The notes under the pieces were generated by a model. It was not told where the DNA came from. It searched no databases and worked only from the letters and a program-made list of their open reading frames with translations. From Hydractinia symbiolongicarpus (Eukaryota; Cnidaria; Hydrozoa; Anthoathecata; Hydractiniidae), in NCBI RefSeq assembly GCF_029227915.1, contig NC_079879.1, positions 14,260,001-14,324,000 of the forward strand: DNA of 64,000 nucleotides, read 5' to 3'. Made by a program: the position numbers and the translations under genes. This document shows positions 1 through 9,032 of the stretch, piece after piece; the stretch's first letter is position 1; the number at the start of each line of letters is the position of its first letter.

Positions 1-1
1 A

Positions 2-455
2 AAATACATCGCCGATAAGCAGTATTACCAACTGAAACCTTGTGACAGACCACCACCGCGATTTTACGGACTACCAAAATTCATAAATAGGGAAATCCAA
101 TTCGACCAATAGTCTCCTGCACTGGAACACCGTTATACAACCTATCAAAATTTGTTGCTTCCATCCTCAGCAAATTCACAGCAAGTGACCACAGCAAAAA
201 TTCAAAAGAATTTTCGGAATACATCAGAGAAATAAAGGTAGCAGACGACAAATGCATGGTTTCATTTGATGTCACATCACTCTACACAAATGTTCCCATA
301 AAAGACACCTTAAACATCATTAAAGACCTTATCGAAAACGATGCTTCATTCGATGAAAAGACCAAAATTCCAGTAGCGGATTTTCTGCGTTTGGTCGAAC
401 TTGTTATAACCAAAACATGATATCTGTTTATAAATGAGTTCAAACGTTACACCCC
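2..455 (+). pseudogene. Penelope-like element reverse transcriptase fragment
   Basis: The plus strand encodes the N-terminal half of a Penelope-type reverse transcriptase. Visible landmarks are a 'FYGLPK' block near 80-97 and the 'SFDVTSLYTNVP' block (RT motif A region, catalytic Asp) near 260-295; both are characteristic of Penelope-like elements rather than LINE or LTR enzymes. The reading frame breaks once near 109 and meets a TGA near 418, and the YxDD motif and the GIY-YIG domain are absent. The fragment runs off the left edge of the window, so its 5' part may lie outside. It abuts the truncated ATPase of Polinton element 1, so its insertion, or a later deletion, may have removed that element's end. 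Family call fairly sure; boundaries approximate. Confidence 0.75.
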
Positions 456-602
456 TGCAGAAAGAGATAATCGACGTTCTATATGAGACAGTTGTGGACC
501 TAGGCTTTACATTTGCATATGTCATATGGTTGGCAAGAGGTTCCTTGGGATTACTGACTCATAAATATATATTTATGAGTGTTTAAATGCACACATATAT
601 AG

Positions 603-1134
603 ACAGCGAGTCCTCGACATCCTGGAGAATGAGTACAGGTACCATTTCAACAATATAGTTATACTCTGCCCCACAATCCACTGGAATAAGACCTACCTCG
701 AGAGAGCCTCGCTGTGAAAGAATGACTATGTGTTCCTGATAGATCCCAAAGACCAGTTATTTGAATGGATCGAGCAACTATCAAAGTTCCTAGCGGGTGA
801 AGAGAGCTTGTTCATTATCGATGACTTGATAAGCGATGAAAGTCTCGTTAAAACTTGGCAGCCCTTGCTCAAACTCGCTATCTCGGGTGGGCACAGAAAA
901 CACAGCCTATGGCTCCTCACTCAAAGCTACACAGCTCTCCCAAAGAACCTACAAAGGCAAAAGAAGCAGCTGTTCATGTGGTACCCGCACGAACGCAGCG
1001 ACATGAAGCGGGTGGATGAAGAGATGAACATGATCAACAACTGGGAGTCGATCAAGACCCAGCTCAGGAAGTCGAAACATGCTTGCTTGTAGGTGAGACT
1101 GGACCACCCTCGGACCTGGAAAATTTTGGAGTGA
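603..1134 (+). pseudogene. Polinton packaging ATPase, 5'-truncated (element 1)
   Basis: This is the C-terminal two thirds of a FtsK/A32-type genome-packaging ATPase, the motor expected to load DNA into capsids in Polintons. Homology to the fuller copy at 27997-28584 begins near 603; the Walker A (GPTGCGKT in the other copy) is lost upstream at a breakpoint. The Walker B-like strand 'LFIIDDLI' is present near 808-831. The frame is otherwise open but carries TGA at 715-717 and TAG at 1090-1092, after which homologous codons continue to a stop at 1132-1134. It reads towards the small gene at 1208. Dead by truncation and nonsense; family identity is strong because two independent copies align along their whole shared length. 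Confidence 0.8.
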
Positions 1135-1207
1135 CGTGTACATCAGTTGTACTCGGCGGATACAACTGAAATTGGAGCATTTTGCCTTGACTTTCAACTA
1201 AATAAAT

Positions 1208-1402
1208 ATGTCTTGTATCGAAAAATTACGAGAGGAAGAGATCCGAAAATTGGAGGAAACAATTGAGGTCTTGGAAGCAGATCTCGAGGAAAGAGATCGG
1301 GAGCTGTATAGGATGAATCTGAGAGGTAAATACAACAATTAGATCGCTTTAATCATCTCGTCGCTGGCTCTTATCATGATCCAGTATATGATGAAATATT
1401 AA
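1208..1402 (+). pseudogene. small coiled-coil plus membrane-anchor protein (element 1)
   Basis: A 64-codon frame starts at ATG 1208, preceded by AAATAAAT. The first 44 residues are very rich in Glu, Arg and Leu with heptad-like spacing and should form a coiled coil. After an in-frame TAG at 1340-1342 the same frame continues with a hydrophobic segment (ALIISSLALIMIQYMM) and ends at 1402. Without the TAG it would be a tail-anchored coiled-coil protein. It follows the ATPase directly, the place taken in element 2 by a different small hydrophobic protein (28610). Function unknown; no family recognised. Confidence 0.5.
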
Positions 1403-1424
1403 GACCATTTCACGCCATGAAATA

Positions 1425-1446
1425 GGGGTCGTTAGTAACGATCCCC
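1425..1446. terminator. hairpin just after the small gene (element 1)
   Basis: Arms GGGG-TCGTTA and TAACGA-T-CCCC flank a single G, with one bulged T. It lies 23 nt after the stop at 1402. Placed in the same class as other 3'-end hairpins of these elements; the role in 3'-end formation is inference. Confidence 0.35.
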
Positions 1447-1508
1447 TTGGCAAAACTAAAAATCCTCATGATATCGGGAAGTACAAAATGCGGCTGGGTG
1501 ACGCTATT

Positions 1509-1560
1509 ACTGTGTTCGGGTGGATGTACTCAGATCCGAGTACATCCACCCGAGCACAGT
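1509..1560. terminator. strong 52-nt hairpin (element 1)
   Basis: Two 23-nt arms beginning ACTGTGTTCGGGTGGATG and ending in its complement pair at 22 of 23 positions around a 6-nt loop AGATCC. It lies in the gap between the small gene and the BRO-N gene. Element 2 has an unrelated hairpin at the matching place (28878-28900), in both cases about 30-40 nt downstream of a shared AAATGCGGCT motif. Confidence 0.5.
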
Positions 1561-1771
1561 TTTACTGACGGAACCACGAGCCACGTGGTCAAAATATGTG
1601 TCTGGGGCGCAGACACCTATCAACTGAGCAAGTTCCACGTAGCGGGGAACTTGATGAAATGGCCATCCGACACGAGATATTTACCATTGTTTTACATGCT
1701 CCGCTGTCAGTAAAAATCACGAGCACCGTCCTCCCAATATGATCCCTTGATCCAAAAATTTACAAGTAGAT

Positions 1772-2128
1772 ATGTCTCTCGTGGTAGATTATTTCAAAGG
1801 TAAACAAGTCCGATCCTCTCCCGTGGAGGGAAAGGGTCATTGTTTTGTAGCCCTCGATGTTGTTAAAGCTGTAGGATATAAGGATAAGGATAATGGGAAG
1901 AGGGCGGTTCGAACCCATATCCCCAGCAGGTATATAATACGATATAAGGACGTTAAAAAATGTGATGGAACTGGAGGTGGTCCACCACCTCCGAATCCAG
2001 ATACAATTTTATTGACAGAACCAGGCCTCTATTCCTTGCTTTTAAGATGTCATAAACCCGAGGCCGAAGCATTTTATAGATGGGTTGTAGAGGATTTGCT
2101 GCCAAGGGAAAGCTTCGATCGGACCCAT
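1772..2128 (+). CDS. BRO-N domain protein (element 1)
   Basis: ATG 1772 opens a BRO N-terminal domain (Pfam Bro-N): the pattern 'FVALDVVKAVGY', then a TH-IPS region, 'LLTEPGLYSLLLRC' and the closing 'AFYRWVVEDLLP' are the classical blocks of this DNA-binding fold, known from baculoviruses, giant viruses, phages and Polintons. Family proteins bind DNA and are thought to act in replication or gene regulation. The frame stays open to 2221, but the domain ends near 2110; beyond that the DNA codes the integrase tail on the other strand, so the last residues are probably read-through. A run of Gly and Pro (GGGPPPP) near residues 69-75 comes from a perfect 20-nt palindrome and looks like an inserted block. 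No counterpart is seen in element 2. Confidence 0.8.
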
Positions 2129-2748
2129 CTGCCAAATAGTAGAGGAGACGGGTACCAGTCACAATACTGTCGATTCTATACGTTTTCTTGCTCCACCATG
2201 CGTCTGTCGCGCGTCTTTTAGCATCTCCGTGTTCTTCTCCAGGCTGCAGCAGATACAAGTTTAAGCCGTCATCTGGTAGGGGCTTTTCCTCCGGGTGCTG
2301 CTCACTTTTCATAAGCGGGACTTCATCCAGCTTGATGGCTTTGGAAGGTTTCATACCAATCATGGCGGTCTTGATGTTGTTTAAACTTTTCACGATAGTG
2401 TACAAGTGGTTAACCCATGTACTACTCTGTTCTTCAGTGACCAACTCTTGCGCATTTTGAGGTTTGAAGAGCCTTTCGGCGAGCATCTTTTTTATGATTC
2501 GACGAATGCCGTGAAAGTGTGATGGTATTTGGTAGTTGCACGCTTCATCTCGACCCCTTTGCTTTCTAGCAGCTTGCTCACGGCAAACTTGAACTCTGAA
2601 TCATTATCGCACTGAAAGGTCTTCGGATAACGCAGAGGTCTTGCCTTGTAAATATCCTTGAGCATGTCAGCAGCCTCACTAGCCTTTTTCGTTCTCAGGG
2701 TCTAGCCACCTTATACCTTGAGGCCACGTCAATGCCTGTAAGGATGTA
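2088..2748 (-). pseudogene. Polinton rve-type integrase (element 1), broken
   Basis: The minus strand encodes a retroviral-type DDE integrase. Visible in order are 'GIDVASRY' with the first Asp (near 2720), 'CDNDSEFK' with the second Asp (near 2605), and 'FVES' carrying the Glu (near 2495), then a C-terminal SH3-like part with 'TYRIDSIV' and 'RLLYYLADGSDRSF' typical of Polinton integrases. The enzyme would insert the element, making 6-bp duplications. The frame is shifted after 'KVARP' (near 2700) and again near 2490, and the N-terminal zinc-binding region is missing because the gene begins inside the tail of the small membrane gene. It converges on BRO-N with overlapping ends. Confidence 0.8.
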
Positions 2749-2891
2749 TTTATAGGTGTTTCGATCGCTTTATCGTTCCTCTTACGTTCTGCCTCGCCAT
2801 GCCCACCGAGTTTACTGAATAGATAGTTACTCCCGGAGAATGCTAGAGCGTTAATCAACGCCCCTCCTGCCATTACTGCTAAAGTGCCCAT
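2745..2891 (-). CDS. small glycine-rich membrane protein (element 1)
   Basis: ATG 2891, preceded by AAATAAACA, opens a protein whose first 30 residues (MGTLAVMAGGALINALAFSG and on) form a likely membrane helix, followed by a charged tail ending near 'KRNDKAIE'. The frame stays open to 2679, but from about 2745 it reads the integrase gene out of frame, so the true C-terminus is lost or fused. Its start lies 10 nt after the stop of the capsid gene, so both are probably read together. Small hydrophobic proteins next to the capsid gene are usual in such elements. No function assigned. Confidence 0.5.
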
Positions 2892-2900
2892 TGTTTATTT

Positions 2901-4151
2901 CTAATATTCCACAGAGTGGAAGTGCCCATCCAGAATATTCAGCTGCGCATCTTGGAGCAAGTACACGTAACACTTGATATCCCCAGTTCCATCCGCCTTC
3001 TTGGTCATATGCAAGGTGATGCCATCACTAAGCCTTTGCAAGGGTCTGCCAGAACCATGGAGACTGTGATCTTGGCTTGCTCAAAAATCAATGAACAACG
3101 CGTATCTTTCACTGAAGAACTGCCCAATGGTCACTTCTCTATCGTGGGATCCGAAAAGTTCAAAGACTTGTTCCAGATGGTCCTTCGGCAACATGGCGTG
3201 GCTATACAGTTCATTCGGCTTACCCTCGACAATGATCGAGATCTTTTCGATCTTTGGGTTGTAGAAGACCTCGTTGATTCCGCTATAGGCCTTCACTTTC
3301 CCCGGGTCTACGAATAGTAGTAAGACGCCCTTCAAACTCTTGGCAGGAGTGTCGATCTGGAGATTATAGCTGGTATCGGCCTTTTTTATCGTTATGACCT
3401 TGCTGCGGAGTAGACGGCTGTAGCGTGACATCATAGCACTCGCGAGACCCTCGTTTGTCACTTTATCAAACTCTAAACAAATGTTGGCAATTTAATAAGC
3501 ACCATCAGCTGGCTAAGCTGCGGTAGACCCTGATGCTGCCGTACCAGGGTCTTTAATTAAGTCGCTGTGCTGTGTAAAGTGCAGTACAAACTGCAACCTG
3601 TCGTGTAAGCCCGATTGATAGAATGGCAGATCCCTCGTAAATTCAAACATTTTGCCGATTGGGATGCAAAGGGTGTTCCCATACGCTGCCACGATCGCCT
3701 TTTCTTCATCATTTCCTACGTGGTCACTAGCTTTTACTTGGAGGGCTCTGATGGTACCATCATTGGGATTGATACCTTCTAGAATTAGGTTGTTCTCTCG
3801 GCCAAATTTTGAGATCCACATATCTCAATACACTGCCAGGGTGTTGTAGTTTGAGATGTTCTGACCGTGACCGTTCAGGCTTATGCGAAGGTTTTGAACC
3901 AGGGCTTTGCCGATGTTGCTGACAATGGTGCGTTTGGTGTTGGTACCAGTAAGCTCCAAGTCAAAGAGGAGTTTAAGAGAACCTAGGAAAATTACATCAT
4001 CTTTACCCAAATTGGGGATGTAAACGTACAAGTCTTCGTTTTGGTTAATCGTGCTAGGGTTGTGGGAGTATTTGACGCGTTGCTTCTTCCCTTTCATTGC
4101 CAGCATCGTTTTTAATTCCTTGTGTGGATTTAGCTTAGTTCCGAAACTCAT
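2901..4151 (-). pseudogene. major capsid protein candidate (element 1)
   Basis: A 416-codon minus-strand frame starts at ATG 4151 (preceded by AATAAAC) and ends at TAG 2901. It begins with a Lys/Arg-rich arm (AMKGKKQRVKY), then beta-rich segments such as 'DLYVYIPNLGKDDVIFLGSL' and 'RTIVSNIGKALVQNLRISLN', as in Polinton double-jelly-roll capsid proteins. The length is close to the usual 400-600. One frame is kept throughout but is cut by TGA at 3825-3827 and by two stops near 3510 and 3490. The copy at 26916-27975 aligns with it. It starts 31 nt from the divergent AB gene. The capsid role rests on position, size and fold pattern; a structure prediction would settle it. Confidence 0.65.
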
Positions 4152-4182
4152 GTTTATTAGTAGGGAATTGTGGGTTGAATAA
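4152..4182. promoter_or_regulatory. 31-bp bidirectional start region of capsid and AB genes
   Basis: Only 31 nt separate two divergent ATGs. Each side carries the motif met throughout these elements: AATAAACATG on the minus side and GAATAAATG on the plus side. Because no gene ends here, AATAAA cannot be a polyadenylation signal of a neighbour and is more likely part of a start-site promoter. Element 2 keeps the same arrangement with a 40-nt gap. Confidence 0.4.
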
Positions 4183-5473
4183 ATGCATATTAATCCAGTA
4201 TACGAAGGAGATGACTTTACGCCAGAGGAAGGCATTCCAGACGAGCCTGAGGAGTTCAGTATCGATAGCGAGATCTTTCGACCCGAGGGCATCCAGCTTG
4301 CTACCAGCATAGCACCAGAAGAGCAGGGAGGTGCGCGTAGGCGATTGGAGTTGAGTACGGAGTCGACCGATACACTACTTTTTAAATCAAAGGTTGATAG
4401 CCTGTACACGAATCTTAGGGATGGGCTTGGGCTTATGCCCGATGCGACACATTACGATAGGTTCAGATTAAAAGAGGATGGCCAGCTTGTAGTAAAGAGG
4501 GTTGTGACGGGAGAAAGGTCACTACCGGAAGTAGTACTCACGTTGCAAGATGGTAATTTTTCAACTATTGGACAGCTGCGGAAGTTGTTGGGTAGTACAC
4601 GCATGAGAGCGATAGGGTTTGATGACTATCAGACACCAAACAAGGGTAGTAGGGCAGAGGCCCAGAAACTTATGAATGAATTGAACCATATTTAGGAAAG
4701 GGTTGATGACATCGAAATGTTGCCGCTAGTCGAGAACGTGCTCGATGATACGGAGAGCTTTATCAAAGATACTTCCCTTGGCGGGGATGGAAGCTTCACG
4801 GAACGTGAAAAAAGAGGGCTCAACCTCGAGCTTCAATCGTTGCGAGGTAACCTGAAGCAGCTGAGGGGTAAGATGATATTTTATGATAGCGAAATAGACA
4901 AAGCAGAGGCTAAGGTGAAACATCTCGAGAGCAAGAAAGCTACGCCTGGGGTATCCGAAGAGCAGCTAGCTATCTGGAACGAGGACATCGCGAAGGCAAG
5001 GGAAGAGCTAGAACAACTAAAGGATAAGAAGGAAGAAGCACGAAAAGCGCACGGTTCACTTCCCTCAGATACCCAAAGTCAACTAAAGCACAATAAAGAC
5101 ACTCTGATGAAAATCGCGGGGGATGACACGTCACTCGAGGAAAAGCTCAAGATTCTCTTTAAGGAACAAGATTTGACGATAGGGAGTATCGTCTCGGCTA
5201 TCGGTCTGCTCATATCCACCGTCGTACTCGCTGTGGCGGAGGAGCTGCTGCAACTGGAGGAAATACTGGTGGCAAGGGTGTCGTTCAAAAACAGCTTGAA
5301 AGACTGAAAGATTTTTGAAGTACCTAGCAGGTAAGGCCGGCTCAGCTTTACCAGGAATTATTGGTAGTGTTGTATCGTTCTTTTTCAGAGTTGCGACTAA
5401 GATTGTTGAGTTCGGTGCAAAGCACTTGTGCATGGCGTTGGCTGCTGCTTTGGGTATTGTTGTTGCGATGTAG
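4183..5473 (+). pseudogene. conserved Polinton protein AB: acidic N-part, coiled coil, C-terminal membrane segments (element 1)
   Basis: One frame runs from ATG 4183 through an in-frame TAG (4693-4695) to about 5240, then needs two small frame changes to reach the stop at 5471-5473. Residues 1-70 are acidic; about 190-310 are a long charged coiled coil (ELQSLRGNLKQLRG and on); a hydrophobic segment follows (IVSAIGLLISTVVLAV), and the last 80 residues hold 'YLAGKAGSALPGIIG' and a second hydrophobic stretch. The matching gene in element 2 (26875-25832, minus) preserves coiled coil and both membrane segments. Always divergent from the capsid gene and convergent with gene C, so a virion or membrane role is plausible but not shown. 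No family name recognised. Confidence 0.6.
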
Positions 5474-5507
5474 GTAACAGGAGGAGTAAGAGTAAATCGC
5501 ACTGAGA

Positions 5508-5536
5508 GTCTAGTATGCTCCTAAAATACATTAGAC
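5508..5536. terminator. hairpin between convergent genes AB and C (element 1)
   Basis: Arms GTCTA-GTAT (5508-5516) and ATAC-(AT)-TAGAC (5526-5536) pair with a 2-nt bulge. It fills the short gap between the two convergent stops (5473 and 5537). Element 2 has a hairpin with AGTCTA/TAGACT arms in the same gap (25788-25818). Confidence 0.4.
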
Positions 5537-6679
5537 CTATTTCATCCAAATATATGCGAGGATTAGCCCTACTCCCAACGTGATAACCTTGGTATCATCA
5601 TGTTTTTGAGCTTTGCCAAGGGGATTGTTACTAACGACCTCTATTTCAGACCCTGATGCTTGATGTTTCGTCGACTGCCAGATCCTGCCAAGGGCGTGGT
5701 TAGTAACCACCCCCTTTCCAGCGTTAATCTGCGGGTTAACACCAGTCGAGAAGTACTTTTTGCTGATGAGGATTTTGTTCGTGAAATTCATGACACTCCC
5801 GATATGAAGGCTCATGTTGCTTGGAATCATGTACACTCCATAAGCAATCGAGAAGTCGACTTTGGACAGCGCGTACTTGAACACATTTTGGAATCACCTT
5901 ATTTCCTCACCCGTGTCACTGGGTCGGAGGATCAGATCCTCAAAAGTCGTCAAGTAGAGGCGCTGCGCATCGATTGAACTACCTTGATTGCCGATGATGT
6001 TGGACCTCGCGTTAGCCTGGCTCTGAAGTATGAGATAAGCGTAAAATCTTACGCTTTGGGAAAGCTTCTCTATACCTATACGCATGAGACCTTGGGATTT
6101 TTTGAGAATCCATCGACTCCATGAATCTTCATCGAAATAACTAGACCCGCTGCTGGGATAGTCTTTTCGAATAGCTTGCCAGCTACTGAACAAGGTCTCG
6201 TTCCTCCACTCGCTCTCGCTGTCGCTTACCCCAAATTCACGTGCTAATTGCTGGAACTTCTGCTTATTAAATGGGTTGTTAAGGCGTCGAAACTTATCGG
6301 AACCTGGTAGAGACACTTCGAGATCTTGAAGGATTTTACAAATCTGGAAGTACACGTGGAAGCGGTAAACGGAGCGAACCAGGGGTAAGGATGTGGTCAG
6401 ATGTTGCATAGAAATACCACAAGCGGATGTTGCGCAGTAGGTAGCAAAATTGAGCTGAGTGGACCAGAGGCTAAAAGGGTGGCTTTGCCATGTATTCAAC
6501 ACCGCACCAGAGTGGAATTCGTAGTCAATGAAGATGTTGGGGAATTTTACCATGAACGAGGACCCCTTCGCATCAATAACGATGTCTTGCATTAAGAGAT
6601 CTTCACCCTTGAGTCTCTCGAGATATCTTCCATGTGTAGGGGCATATTTTGCCTTCGGGTTATACGAGTAAATGTTCAT
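5537..6679 (-). pseudogene. conserved Polinton protein C, with C-terminal membrane helix (element 1)
   Basis: A 380-codon frame from ATG 6679 to the stop at 5537, interrupted only by TGA at 5894-5896. Conserved blocks shared with element 2 include 'HPFSLWSTQLNFA', 'SYFDEDSWSRWI', 'RIGIEKLSQSVRFYAYLIL' and 'MIPSNMSLHIG'. The C-terminus has a hydrophobic helix (VITLGVGLILAYIWMK) not found in the element 2 copy. Two related short peptides, GVVTNHALGR and EVVSNNPLGK, lie just before it. The start is 16 nt from the divergent gene D. Large, conserved and next to structural genes, so a virion component is likely, but no named family is recognised. Confidence 0.6.
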
Positions 6680-6695
6680 GTTTGTTTAAAGAAAC
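6680..6695. promoter_or_regulatory. 16-bp divergent start region of genes C and D (element 1)
   Basis: The two ATGs face away from each other across 16 nt with the near-palindrome CATGTTTGTTTAAAGAAACATG spanning them. Element 2 keeps the divergence with a 20-nt gap (24082-24101). Any promoter must overlap the coding starts. Confidence 0.35.
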
Positions 6696-7368
6696 ATGAG
6701 GCAATTGTATGTCACAGATATCAAAAAGCCTATAATATTTGAGGACTACCTGGGGCAGGACAGGAGGATCGCATTGAAGTCGATCAGCATTCGACCCACG
6801 TGGCTGAACCTCTACCAAGACTGCGAATTTACCATCCGTAAGGCAGGGCCTGATCAAGGAGTTACTCGAATTGAAATAATGAATGGGTTGTATAAGATCG
6901 AGGATTTAGCGAGTATCGTCAACAGTCAAGCAGAGGACAAGATTAAGCTGTTTGTCTTGAAAAATGGACTCTGTAGGCTTCATGTCAATGACGGGTACAC
7001 GGTGGTGATTCATCGACAACTGCAAGAGCTCTTGGGTCTACCCTACGATCCCAGTAAAAAATACTATATGAAGGGTGACTACGATTCATTCTACAAGACT
7101 GACGTATACCATAGGTTACGACTTGTTTGCCCTTAATTAGACGAGGATGATGCCTTGTTAACGGAAAAAAAAATCCAAGATTCTTGCCATGCTTTCCACC
7201 AAAGAGCTAAGTGCCTGGGGAGATATGCTTACGTGGAGTTTTGATAACCCTGTATACCTTCCTTTGAAAGGTTCAACAGACAGGCTGGAGTTCATGCTGA
7301 CGGACGAGCATCACCACGATAAGAATGTTTCGTTCGTTGGAATTACTATGCATCTGCTGATAGAATAA
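6696..7368 (+). pseudogene. conserved Polinton protein D (element 1)
   Basis: ATG 6696 opens a protein starting 'MRQLYVTDIKKPIIFEDYLG', with strand-rich blocks such as 'GVTRIEIMNGLYKIEDLASI' and 'YTVVIHRQLQELLGLP'. A TAA at 7134-7136 replaces a Gln codon, and one base is out of phase in the A-run near 7167; homologous codons then run on through 'PLKGSTDRLEFML' to a stop at 7366-7368. The copy in element 2 (24081 to 21900) aligns over the same blocks. The size and beta-rich look would fit a penton or minor capsid protein, which Polintons are expected to carry, but this is inference. It sits directly upstream of gene E and may overlap it. Confidence 0.5.
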
Positions 7369-7379
7369 ATAGGACAGAT

Positions 7380-8018
7380 ATTACAAAGCTTTACCCGAGC
7401 TCACCTTCTGCACCTCTGAAAGGTACGGAGGAGGACAGTTCGCAAGTCTACAGACTCAAGAAAATCGAAGAAGCGGAACAATATCTGCGAGCTGAGATTA
7501 AAGAGCGTGACAAGCTCGCTAAAAATTTCAAAATGCATGATACGTGGGTTAGATACATGGATCACGGGTTACTAGCGGTAAGTGTGATATCTTCAAGCGT
7601 TGGTATTGGTAGCATGCTATCTGGAATCGGTGTACCATTAGCCGTGGCTATGGGTGGAATTACGATTGCCGTGGGGTTGGGACAAGGGGGTCTACGGAAT
7701 GCGGTGAAGAGGCTAGGTGTCAAGAGTTAAAAGCATGAGAGCATCAGACTACTAGCGGAGACCAAACTCAACTCTATCGTTGATTTGATCTCGAGAGCTG
7801 TGGAGAATGGTGTGATCAGCGACCACGAATTCAGCTTAATCATGCAGGAAAAGCAAAAATACATGCTGCTGAAGGAGCAAGCCCGACAACGAACACGCAA
7901 AATCGTGGAATCGATCAATGAACGGGAACGACATCAGCTCATCGCGAAAGGTCGAGAGGTGGGTAAACAGGAGCTGGTAAAAAACTTGCAGTCTGTACAA
8001 TATGTCAGCGGTACTTAG
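7380..8018 (+). pseudogene. conserved Polinton protein E with glycine-rich hydrophobic core (element 1)
   Basis: About 210 codons ending at TAG 8016-8018, with one TAA at 7728-7730 where element 2 has a Gln codon. The order is 'KLYPSSPSAP', a charged helix (AEIKERDKLAKNFKMH), a long Gly-rich hydrophobic region (about residues 60-110), then a helical tail with 'LLAETKLNSIVDLIS' and 'FSLIMQEKQKYMLLKEQ'. The start is uncertain because in element 2 the frame is continuous with gene D. Proteins of this layout recur in cnidarian genomes near Polinton genes. A membrane-active virion protein is one possibility; function unknown. Confidence 0.55.
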
Positions 8019-8041
8019 AAGAGCCACCAGCTTATTCATAA

Positions 8042-8069
8042 ATCTAGTGTTTTAAACAACACACTAGAT
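8042..8069. terminator. hairpin between convergent genes E and SAP (element 1)
   Basis: Perfect 9-bp arms ATCTAGTGT and ACACTAGAT with a 10-nt loop, lying between the stop of E (8018) and the end of the SAP gene (8073). Element 2 has a longer, unrelated hairpin at the same place (21228-21257). Confidence 0.45.
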
Positions 8070-8072
8070 CTG

Positions 8073-8354
8073 CTACTCGATTTCGAGCAGTTCTCCAATA
8101 TCTCGATTGATGATAAAACCACAGTCATATACGACACGTCGCAGCTATTTGGAGAGCTGTCTCAAGTATTCTTCCAGATTTTTCTCCCAAGCGATCGTGA
8201 CGCAAGGTTCACAATAAGGACCGTCTGTTTGTGTAGACGCGTCCTTGTAATTGACCTTGCGGATGGCTTCGAGGAGTTCAGCTTTTTTCATAGTTGAGTA
8301 GTTACGGATCTTTAGTGATTTGGCTTCCTTTTTCAGTGCCTTAACGTCGTTCAT
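8073..8354 (-). pseudogene. SAP-like small protein with STQTDGPYC motif (element 1)
   Basis: ATG 8354 opens a protein whose first 40 residues (ALKKEAKSLKIRNYSTMKKA and on) have the helix-extended-helix pattern of SAP or Rho-N nucleic-acid binding domains. A conserved 'DASTQTDGPYC' block follows at residues 38-48. An in-frame TAG at 8145-8147 cuts the protein; aligned codons continue to a TAG ending at 8073. The element 2 copy (20939-21229) has the same two parts. A DNA-binding role is likely from the fold pattern. It shares the strand with the DNA-binding candidate at 9003 and the Cys-rich protein at 9191, suggesting an early or replication block. Confidence 0.6.
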
Positions 8355-8358
8355 GTTT

Positions 8359-8391
8359 GTTTTGATGTGTTAGATCAACACACATCAAAAC
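8359..8391. terminator. hairpin between SAP and DNA-binding genes (element 1)
   Basis: Perfect 12-bp arms GTTTTGATGTGT and ACACATCAAAAC with a 9-nt loop. On the coding (minus) strand it begins 10 nt after the stop of the 9003-8401 gene and ends 5 nt before the SAP start. Confidence 0.5.
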
Positions 8392-8400
8392 CTCTCACAT

Positions 8401-9003
8401 CTAGTCTACTACGACGAAGGATTCGTCATTAGAGTCGGAATCGCCATAAAACTCGACAACCTTATATTTACACTCCTCCAAGTAGATTTGCATGTAGTAA
8501 TTTGAACCTTGCCTGTAGATGCCAGATAGCTTGATGATGGCATTGCACTCGCAGCTTTGTTTTAGTGGTACTTTTTTGGAATGGAAGTCGGTTCTGACTT
8601 TACCCTCCCACTCCTTCACCTTGGTGGTGATATATTTACCTTTTTTCACAGGTGGGGTGGTGAAGCAATGACCCTCCAAGGACTCTACCTTGGTCAGGAT
8701 ACTCTCATACTTCTCTAACCACTCGGGATGGGTATAGATATCGAATGACATGGTAAGAGAGCGGCCCTCATCGTAACACGAAGCACCATTAGAATAGAGC
8801 TTTTTAGGTGTTTTGATCAATAGAGGGGATAACTTGTTGTCACTATTTTTATAGCCAATAACGAAGCGTTCATCCTTGCCATTGTTTGCTGGAATAGGAT
8901 CGCTTAGCACGATATTTTCAATGTTTGCATCTTCGATATTTAGTGGAGTCGCTTTAGCATAAAAGTCTCTTGGGTTAACATTCTCATTACCAAATTTGAA
9001 CAT
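8401..9003 (-). CDS. 200-residue protein, possible single-strand DNA-binding protein (element 1)
   Basis: An intact 200-codon frame from ATG 9003 (preceded by AAAATAAAAGG) to TAG 8401. It has a beta-rich middle, ending with 'GIYRQGSNYYMQIYLEECKY' and an acidic tail (FYGDSDSNDESFVVVD). An acidic C-terminus after a beta-barrel-like region is typical of viral and bacterial single-strand DNA-binding proteins, and the gene sits with other nucleic-acid type genes. That function is an inference from layout; no sequence family is recognised with certainty. The only full-length uninterrupted large frame of element 1. Its counterpart in element 2 has been deleted between the Cys-rich and SAP genes. Confidence 0.55.
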   Translation of the reverse strand: MFKFGNENVNPRDFYAKATPLNIEDANIENIVLSDPIPANNGKDERFVIGYKNSDNKLSPLLIKTPKKLYSNGASCYDEGRSLTMSFDIYTHPEWLEKYESILTKVESLEGHCFTTPPVKKGKYITTKVKEWEGKVRTDFHSKKVPLKQSCECNAIIKLSGIYRQGSNYYMQIYLEECKYKVVEFYGDSDSNDESFVVVD

Positions 9004-9032
9004 CCTTTTATTTTATGGAAACTGGAGTTCAA

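Noticed and set aside
2916-3317. 133-codon plus-strand frame
   Set aside because: Shadow of the capsid gene on the other strand, which aligns with a second copy.
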